Of a stretch of 64,000 nucleotides of DNA, positions 59,273-64,000 are shown one piece after another. This stretch comes from DASSNU01 sp035701265 (lineage in GTDB: Bacteria > Gemmatimonadota > Gemmatimonadetes > Gemmatimonadales > Gemmatimonadaceae): contig DASSNU010000023.1 of assembly GCA_035701265.1 (NCBI GenBank), forward strand, positions 45,636 to 109,635. Direction: 5' to 3'. The notes beneath the pieces are model-generated. The model made no database searches and had not been told where the DNA came from. It saw only the letters and a list, made by a program, of their open reading frames with translations. The translations under genes were made by a program, and so were the position numbers. Numbering within the stretch: the stretch's first letter is position 1; each line of letters begins with the position of its first letter.

Positions 59273-60553
59273 ATGTCTGAGATCATCAGCATCCACGCGC
59301 GCGAGATCCTCGATTCCAGGGGCAATCCCACCGTGGAGGCCGAGCTGTTGTTGGACGACGGGTCGCTGGGGAGAGCGGCCGTGCCGAGCGGCGCTTCTAC
59401 CGGAGAGCATGAAGCGGTGGAGCTGCGCGACGGAGACGCGTCGCGCTACGGCGGAAAGGGTGTCCGCAGCGCAGTGCAGCACGTGGAGGAGACCATCGCC
59501 CCCGCCTTGCAGGGGATGGACGCCACCGACCAAGTGGCCATCGACCGCGCGATGATCGAGCTGGACGACACCCCTAACAAGAGCCGGTTGGGCGCGAACG
59601 CCATCCTGGCGGTCTCGCTCGCCAACGCCCGCGCCGCGGCGGAGAGCGTGGCGCTCCCGCTCTACCGGTACCTGGGGGGGCCGCTCGCGCACACGCTCCC
59701 CGTGCCGATGATGAACATCCTGAACGGCGGTGCGCACGCCACCAACACGGTGGACTTCCAGGAGTTCATGATCGTTCCCGTGGGGGCCGACAACTTTGGC
59801 GACGCGCTCCGGATGGGGGCCGAGGTGTTCCACGCGCTCAAGAAGGTGCTGAGCGGGCGCGGGCTCTCGACGGGGGTGGGAGACGAGGGCGGCTTCGCCC
59901 CCAACCTGGCCAACGACGAGGAAGCGCTGCAGGTGATCCTGCAGGCCGTGGAGAAGGCGGGCTACGCGCCGGGGGAGGACATAGCGCTCGCGCTCGACGC
60001 CGCCGCGTCCGAGCTCTTCGTGGACGGGGAGTACCGCTTCAAGAAGAGCGGCGGCAAGACGCGCGACGCGCAGGGGATGATCGAGCTCTACTCCGAGTGG
60101 ATGGCCAACTATCCCATCGTGTCCATCGAGGACGGTCTGGCGGAGAACGACTGGGATGGCTGGAAGGCGCTCACCAGCGCGGTGGGGGACCGTGTGCAGC
60201 TCGTGGGGGACGACGTTTTCGTGACCAACACCGAGCTCCTGGCGCGCGGGATCGAGAGCGGCGTGGGGAACGCCATCCTCATCAAGGTGAACCAGATCGG
60301 CACACTCACCGAGACGCTCGAGGCCATCGAGATGGCGCGCTCGGCGGGGTATCTCTCCGTCATCTCGCACCGGAGCGGGGAGACGGAAGACACCTTCATA
60401 GCCGACCTGGCGGTGGGGACAAACGCCGGGCAGATCAAGACCGGCTCCGCCTCGCGCACCGATCGCATTGCCAAGTACAACCAGCTCCTGCGCATCGAGG
60501 AGATGCTCGGCGAAGCGGCGGAGTTTCCGGGCGGGGCCATCTACGGGCTGTGA
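59273..60553 (+). CDS. eno: Enolase (phosphopyruvate hydratase)
   Basis: 426 residues; converts 2-phosphoglycerate to PEP. Seen: ISIHAREILDSRGNPTVEAEL, VPSGASTGEHEAVELRD, KSRLGANAILAVSLANARAAA, NILNGGAHATNTVDFQEFMI, VGDEGGFAPNLANDEEAL, ALDAAASELF, SIEDGLAENDWDGWKALT, GDDVFVTNTELLARGI, LIKVNQIGTLTETLEAI, ISHRSGETEDTFIADLAVG and KTGSASRTDRIAKYNQLLRIEE. Metal ligands Asp/Glu/Asp and catalytic Lys/Glu all appear present. Confidence 0.98.
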   Translation: MSEIISIHAREILDSRGNPTVEAELLLDDGSLGRAAVPSGASTGEHEAVELRDGDASRYGGKGVRSAVQHVEETIAPALQGMDATDQVAIDRAMIELDDTPNKSRLGANAILAVSLANARAAAESVALPLYRYLGGPLAHTLPVPMMNILNGGAHATNTVDFQEFMIVPVGADNFGDALRMGAEVFHALKKVLSGRGLSTGVGDEGGFAPNLANDEEALQVILQAVEKAGYAPGEDIALALDAAASELFVDGEYRFKKSGGKTRDAQGMIELYSEWMANYPIVSIEDGLAENDWDGWKALTSAVGDRVQLVGDDVFVTNTELLARGIESGVGNAILIKVNQIGTLTETLEAIEMARSAGYLSVISHRSGETEDTFIADLAVGTNAGQIKTGSASRTDRIAKYNQLLRIEEMLGEAAEFPGGAIYGL

Positions 60554-60574
60554 TGGGGGATTAGCTTCCCATCC

Positions 60575-60952
60575 ATGCCCTGGACCACCGCGCGCACCGA
60601 GCCATCCACGTCGCCACGTCCGCGTGCGCGGAAGAAGAAGGGATCTCCGGTCAAGAAGCGCATCGGGCGCGTGGTGCTGTTCGCGCTTGGCGCCGCGGTG
60701 CTGTACTACGCGGTGGAGGGTGGGGAATACGGCACGAGCGACATCATCCGTCAGCGCGCGGAGCGGAATCGTCTGCAGAACACCATCGACTCGCTCCGCC
60801 GCGACGTGGACTCGCTCACGCGCGTGGAGAAGGCGGTGCGCACCGACCCTGCGGTGCAGGAGCAGATCGCGCGCGAGGAGTTCGGGATGGTGCGCGGCGA
60901 CAAGGAGATTCTCTATCGCTTTGCCGAGCCGGAGGACAGCACGGGGCGGTAG
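60575..60952 (+). CDS. ftsB: FtsB/DivIC-like septum formation initiator
   Basis: 125 residues: a basic cytoplasmic tail, one membrane helix (RVVLFALGAAVLYYAVEG, about 31-49) and a periplasmic coiled coil (ERNRLQNTIDSLRRDVDSLT) followed by AREEFGMVRGDKEILYRF, the conserved end of FtsB/DivIC proteins. Part of the divisome with FtsL and FtsQ. Lies 21 bases after eno, the same eno-ftsB order as in many bacteria. Confidence 0.9.
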   Translation: MPWTTARTEPSTSPRPRARKKKGSPVKKRIGRVVLFALGAAVLYYAVEGGEYGTSDIIRQRAERNRLQNTIDSLRRDVDSLTRVEKAVRTDPAVQEQIAREEFGMVRGDKEILYRFAEPEDSTGR

Positions 60953-61030
60953 GGCATGAAGCGGCGGACGTGGGAGCGCGCGCGGCGGTCGATGCGTGCG
61001 TGCCGGTTGGCGCTCTGGCGCGACGTAGCC

Positions 61031-61059
61031 TTGACCGGGTGGCGGCTGAGCTCTAGCTT
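61031..61059 (+). promoter_or_regulatory. tRNA-fMet promoter (TTGACC, 17 bp, TAGCTT)
   Basis: TTGACC (61031-61036) and TAGCTT (61054-61059) with a 17-base spacer; transcription should start near 61066, just before the tRNA 5' end at 61071. Confidence 0.72.
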
Positions 61060-61070
61060 TCGAGTACTGA

Positions 61071-61144
<74 letters not shown>

Positions 61145-61162
61145 CTGGATGGAATGCGATTT

Positions 61163-61205
61163 CGGCACCTAGACTGCAATAGTGTCTAGGTGCCGCTTTT
61201 TTTTT
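61163..61205 (+). terminator. Rho-independent terminator after tRNA-fMet
   Basis: A perfect 12-bp stem (CGGCACCTAGAC at 61163-61174 with GTCTAGGTGCCG at 61184-61195), 9-base loop, then C and nine T residues (61197-61205). The T-run makes it by far the most classical terminator in the window. Confidence 0.93.
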
Positions 61206-61958
61206 GTGTTTGCCAGTTGCGATGTGGCCGAAAAAGCGGGCAAGGAGACGATGCGGGGACACGGCGCGAGGTGCAATCTGATCTGCGAGCGATGAGCTAC
61301 ACGCTCGGTATGCGTATCCTCGCGAGAAGGAACGTCGTGACACATGTGGGACAATAGGACGATGGCGACAACAAAACCATGTACGCTCCCAATTGGTATC
61401 GTACCATCATATGTCGCGCGCAAATCGATACGGTGATGGTGTGGATAACCGTGCCATTGGCCCACTGCTGCGCACGACACAATCCGAGCACCTGCGACGG
61501 TATCGGCGGCCACGAAAGGTTACTCAGCTTCTGAGCCGCCATTTGTACCCTGGAGGCTGCTCCGTGTAGAACCGCGAATCGTTCAGCGCGCTCGCAACGT
61601 CACCGAGGGACCGTGTTGGCGGAGCGATCTCGCATCCCACGGGCGTGGCGCTGGTCAAGGCGCTCGAAGGAGCGAGCAGCCCGTGCGACATTGTGCTTGC
61701 CGAGTGGTCAAGTGGGCGGTGAGTTCACTGTCAGGGTGGGCAATTGGAACGGATCGCGTGAGTTAGCCGTAGATATGGCAAGAACTTGCGACTAATTTTC
61801 TGTCAGGCTAATCACAACGGCTATGCGCGCCATCTTCCGGGGGCGTTACTTGACAGATTGGCGACCCGTCAAGACGTTAGCAGGCGTGCCGCTTTTCACT
61901 GCTGCCCGCCGCGCGCGTGTGCGCGCCTGCCCAAGGTTAGACGCCGCTGCCCTCACCC
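61206..61958. other. Gene-poor stretch at the island start
   Basis: About 750 bases at clearly lower GC than the core (the line 61381-61440 counts 30 of 60 G+C). Short open frames on both strands show no recognisable domain. One plus-strand frame without a start (61570-61734) reads GGAISHPTGVALVKALEG and could be a decayed gene end. TTGACA at 61850-61855 begins an inverted repeat TTGAC/GTCAA (61850-61872) before the operon, but no good -10 follows. No integrase and no copy of the tRNA 3' end was seen. Confidence 0.5.
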
Positions 61959-62333
61959 ATGCGCCTCCCGCGCGGGACCGTCTTACTGATCGACAACGAG
62001 CACTGGCGGATTGACTCGTTAGGGGATGACCCGCATTCTCGGCGCCTTCATTCCACGGAGAAACACCACCCTGGAATCGTCCTGGCTGACGAAGGAACCT
62101 ACATTAGCGCCGTTTTTTGCAGTGAACACGAGCAGTCGGGCGAGCGGGCCGGGACGACCGTCCGCGTGGAGTGCCCGCCGTTCCGCATGCCGACGTACGT
62201 CTGCTTTCATCGCATTTTCCCGCTTGATCGGCGGAAGATCGAGAACGCGCCCAATTGGGGCGTAATACCAGAGGACGAGTTGCAGCGTCTAACGGAGAGT
62301 CTGAAGAACATGAGACGGCTGGGGTTCCTGTGA
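61959..62333 (+). CDS. Small protein, possible MazF/PemK-like beta-barrel (first gene of the SecB operon)
   Basis: 124 residues. No firm family. The pattern LPRGTVLLIDNEHWRIDS, then HHPGIVLADEGTYISAVFCS, TTVRVECPPF, PTYVCFHRIFPLDRRKI and a C-terminal helix EDELQRLTESLKNM follows the order of MazF/PemK toxins (G-x-V at the first strand, [R/H]-P-x-I/V-V-L, a strand near T-Y-V before I-x-x-L-D, and a final helix). This is a pattern-level match only. ATG at 61959. Its stop overlaps the next start (GTGA). Codon use and GC differ from the core genome. Confidence 0.6.
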   Translation: MRLPRGTVLLIDNEHWRIDSLGDDPHSRRLHSTEKHHPGIVLADEGTYISAVFCSEHEQSGERAGTTVRVECPPFRMPTYVCFHRIFPLDRRKIENAPNWGVIPEDELQRLTESLKNMRRLGFL

Positions 62334-62971
62334 GCGATCAGTTTGGCATCGGCAAAATACGCGTCGGCGACATCCGTGAGGTCTGGGGAAAGCGAACGGC
62401 CATTGTCGTGTTCATTGGCGACGACGACTGGCACGGAGACGATGTGCGCGTCGTGCCATGCTACCTCGGGTCACGCGACTTCTGCACGGAGCATGCGACT
62501 CACAGAGACCTTGTGATTCCAGCCGAGGAAAATGGCGTCGGTGTGCCAATCCTGGCTCAATGCTGGAACGCGCGGTGTGTGTCGAGCGCGGATCTATCAC
62601 TCTCCCGCTTGGCGCCGGTTTCGGACAAGGCACTGAAAGCAGTTCGGGCTACGGAGTTAGTTGGCCTTGTCCCTGATCCCGACGAGGATGGCGCGGCATG
62701 GCGTGGCGTCCCACTAGTCGCTGACGACGATCCTCGGGTGGATTGGCAGCGGCAGTGTCTGCGCGATTGGGACAATTTGCAGGACATGATCGCTTGGTAT
62801 CGGCAGGCACACGGTGCCCGCTTCCGCCGCGAGCGCCCATGGCTCGACCGGCACAGCCGCGTGCTAGCAGAGAGCGGACCGATTGTGCAGGAGGTTATTC
62901 TGAAAGATGCTGTGGTGACGCCTGTTGAGCACGACGAGGGCGCCCGCTGGTCCCGGGTCGCGGCGGCATAG
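62330..62971 (+). CDS. MazF/PemK-like protein with a C-terminal extension (second gene of the SecB operon)
   Basis: 213 residues. The first 110 resemble a MazF-type SH3-like barrel: VGDIREVWGKRTAIVVFIG (G-D-I and conserved hydrophobic strand), DVRVVPCYLGS, HRDLVIPAEENGVGVPILAQ, CVSSADLSLSRLAPVSDKALKAV. A further 100 residues (DDDPRVDWQRQCLRDWDNLQ, RRERPWLDRHSRVL) match nothing recognised; they could be an antitoxin-like or chaperone-dependent tail. The GTG at 62330 overlaps the upstream stop; the 3' end shares one base with the SecB-like start (TAGTG), so all three proteins should be made together. Confidence 0.6.
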   Translation: MSDQFGIGKIRVGDIREVWGKRTAIVVFIGDDDWHGDDVRVVPCYLGSRDFCTEHATHRDLVIPAEENGVGVPILAQCWNARCVSSADLSLSRLAPVSDKALKAVRATELVGLVPDPDEDGAAWRGVPLVADDDPRVDWQRQCLRDWDNLQDMIAWYRQAHGARFRRERPWLDRHSRVLAESGPIVQEVILKDAVVTPVEHDEGARWSRVAAA

Positions 62972-63420
62972 TGGACGCGGCGCGCGAACCCGGCATTGTC
63001 TTTCGCTCTGTGTACGTAGAGCGAATTCGCTTTGACGATCTCCCGGATGGCGTGACCCGCCCGGATGACTTCCAGTACTTGATCGGTATACAGCGAACCC
63101 ACCTCGAGCATCCAGACGCGGCGGAGGTAACTGTGCGCTTGCGGATAACCGCCACCGGGCCCGATTTCGCCAAGTTCGGCGTTGAAGTGGGTGTCGTTGG
63201 TCGCTTCGAACCTGATCCGGCATCACCCAATCTCTCGCTGACGGACTTTGCGAACCATCAAGCCCCGGCGCTCGTAATGCCGTTTGTACGCGAGCTCATA
63301 GCCAACATTACAGCGCGCTCGCGCGTTGGCCCGATCCTCCTCCCTCCAATCAACATTCTAGCGCTCGCGCAGCGTGAGGAAGAGCAGACGCGCGCGGGAA
63401 CATCGGGACACGGTCAATAA
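62971..63420 (+). CDS. SecB-like chaperone
   Basis: 149 residues, close to SecB length. Follows the SecB fold order: FRSVYVERIRFDDLPD (first strand), EVTVRLRITATGPDFAKFGVEVGVVGRFEPD (strands, read in parts) and the diagnostic end NHQAPALVMPFVRELIANITA then VGPILLPPINILAL, equivalent to ILFPYARRIISDLT and PPLLLDPIDFAAL in E. coli SecB. Located in an island after two toxin-like genes, it is more likely a dedicated chaperone of a toxin-antitoxin-chaperone type module (compare HigB1-HigA1-Rv1957 of M. tuberculosis) than the housekeeping export factor. GTG start. Confidence 0.82.
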   Translation: MDAAREPGIVFRSVYVERIRFDDLPDGVTRPDDFQYLIGIQRTHLEHPDAAEVTVRLRITATGPDFAKFGVEVGVVGRFEPDPASPNLSLTDFANHQAPALVMPFVRELIANITARSRVGPILLPPINILALAQREEEQTRAGTSGHGQ

Positions 63421-63866
63421 CAGCGCACCGCATCCGTGGCTAGTCAGCCTCGTACAACCAGAAGGCGCCGCTGGTGCCCATTTTCCACGCGATATGCCAG
63501 GCTGTAAAGCCTGCATACGTTGTGGATCATAGTTTGCGCGGACGGGGATGTGTCGTTCCACACATACCGTGTGGGATCACGAGAATACATCCGCGATGAA
63601 GCTCAAGCGTCCGTCGCGCGGTGCCATCTGTGATAAGATCGAGGCTGCGCCGCACGACCTCGAAGCGATGCGGGCGCACGGCGGCCAGTGCTCCGACTAC
63701 CTTGCGTATTGTGCTTTCTGGAATTTCGGCCCAGCGTGATACCCTCAGGCAAATTGAAGTCAGCTTCGCCCGTAATGGCCTCATGCTGTCGAAAGTCCCC
63801 TTCGCCTGAAACCATTAATGGTGCTTCCCCAGGGCGCACCTCGTGCAACGTTGGGGGTCAGTGCTG
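63421..63866. other. Intergenic stretch between the SecB operon and the IS element
   Basis: About 450 bases. Only short unsupported open frames are present; a minus-strand frame (63527-63784) has an HTH-like PESTIRKVVGALAAVRP segment but no recognisable family and no ribosome site. May contain decayed sequence. Confidence 0.4.
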
Positions 63867-64000
63867 TGAGCCCCAATTGGACGAGACAGTTTGGAGAGCG
63901 TAGGTTGGCTTTTCAACTGAGGATCGTTCGATGGAAACACAACGCCGGGGTTCGGATGGGCGGCGGCTGTTCAGCGCCGACTTCAAGCGGGAGCAGGTCG
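63867..64000 (+). mobile_element. Left end of an IS3-like insertion sequence (cut by the window)
   Basis: The stretch beginning near TGAGCCCCAATTGGACGAG (from about 63867) has the TG start and CCCCAATTGG-type end common among IS3-family termini, and about 60 bases further an orfA-like frame starts. The exact end and target duplication cannot be defined without the right end. Confidence 0.55.
63931..64000 (+). CDS. IS3-family transposase OrfA (partial)
   Basis: Only 23 codons are visible: METQRRGSDGRRLFSADFKR followed by EQV. The F-S-x-[DE]-F-K-R-E-x-V motif is the classical beginning of IS3/IS911-type OrfA, before its helix-turn-helix. GAGG lies about 8 bases before the ATG. The gene runs off the right edge. 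Confidence 0.8.
   Translation, partial: METQRRGSDGRRLFSADFKREQV

Noticed and set aside
61850..61879. Promoter TTGACA for the SecB operon
   Set aside because: A perfect -35 hexamer but no TANNNT at 16-18 bases; kept only as an inverted repeat note.
63527..63784. Minus-strand small HTH-like gene beside the IS element
   Set aside because: No ribosome site, no recognisable family, and overlapping short frames on both strands look equally good.

Overview
The window is about 61 kb of a very GC-rich bacterial chromosome followed by about 3 kb of different, less GC-rich DNA. The gene content suggests a member of the Gemmatimonadota: Gram-negative-type lipoproteins with lipoboxes, a DUF4159/DUF4175/TPR/'asparagine synthetase B-like' cluster, a DapL-like aminotransferase, a Minf_1886-family protein, repeated degenerate HPt domains, a DUF2723 membrane protein and extensive use of GTG starts. 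That placement is an inference from gene content; no rRNA gene is present to confirm it.

Layout. 1-5.4 kb (minus): degenerate HPt protein, LPG-synthase-like membrane protein, ispE, tRNA-Gln and prs (cut by the left edge), plus pdxJ. 5.5-20.7 kb (mostly plus): lipoprotein, thioredoxin, rsmI, DUF4159, DUF4175, TPR and AsnB-like proteins, a JAB-DinG helicase, a fumarylacetoacetase-family enzyme, an aminotransferase and a Pro-rich membrane-anchored protein. 20.7-31.7 kb: lexA, gltX, two tRNA-Ser genes, a zinc alcohol dehydrogenase, an FprA-type ferredoxin reductase, an M48-PDZ metalloprotease, proline dehydrogenase, and a serine protease/FHA membrane protein pair. 31.8-42.5 kb (minus): a tightly packed run valS - Ig-like lipoprotein - selA - gmhB-like - purN - purH - DUF2723. 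42.7-53.7 kb: BON-domain protein, thrS, then thiolase - CPBP protease - 3-hydroxybutyryl-CoA dehydrogenase - acyl-CoA dehydrogenase - leucine dehydrogenase - glyA and two small conserved proteins. 53.7-61.0 kb: nnr, beta-propeller lipoprotein, thiL, plsC, eno, ftsB.

Regulation that can be read: several promoters fit TTGACN (or TTACAC), 17 bases, TANNNT (prs, HPt gene, tRNA-Ser, tRNA-fMet, valS, purN). The valS and purN promoters sit so close to the start codons that both mRNAs should be almost leaderless. Many genes overlap by ATGA/GTGA, so translational coupling is common.

At 61,071 an initiator tRNA gene with a strong promoter and a 12-bp terminator hairpin ends the core genome. Beyond it base composition drops (sampled 60-base lines count 50-58% GC against about 80% in the core), genes become sparse, and an IS3-like element begins at the right edge. 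This island carries a three-gene overlapping operon: two proteins with MazF/PemK-like features followed by a SecB-like chaperone. It is the best candidate here for an undescribed system, possibly a chaperone-controlled toxin-antitoxin module with an unusual architecture.
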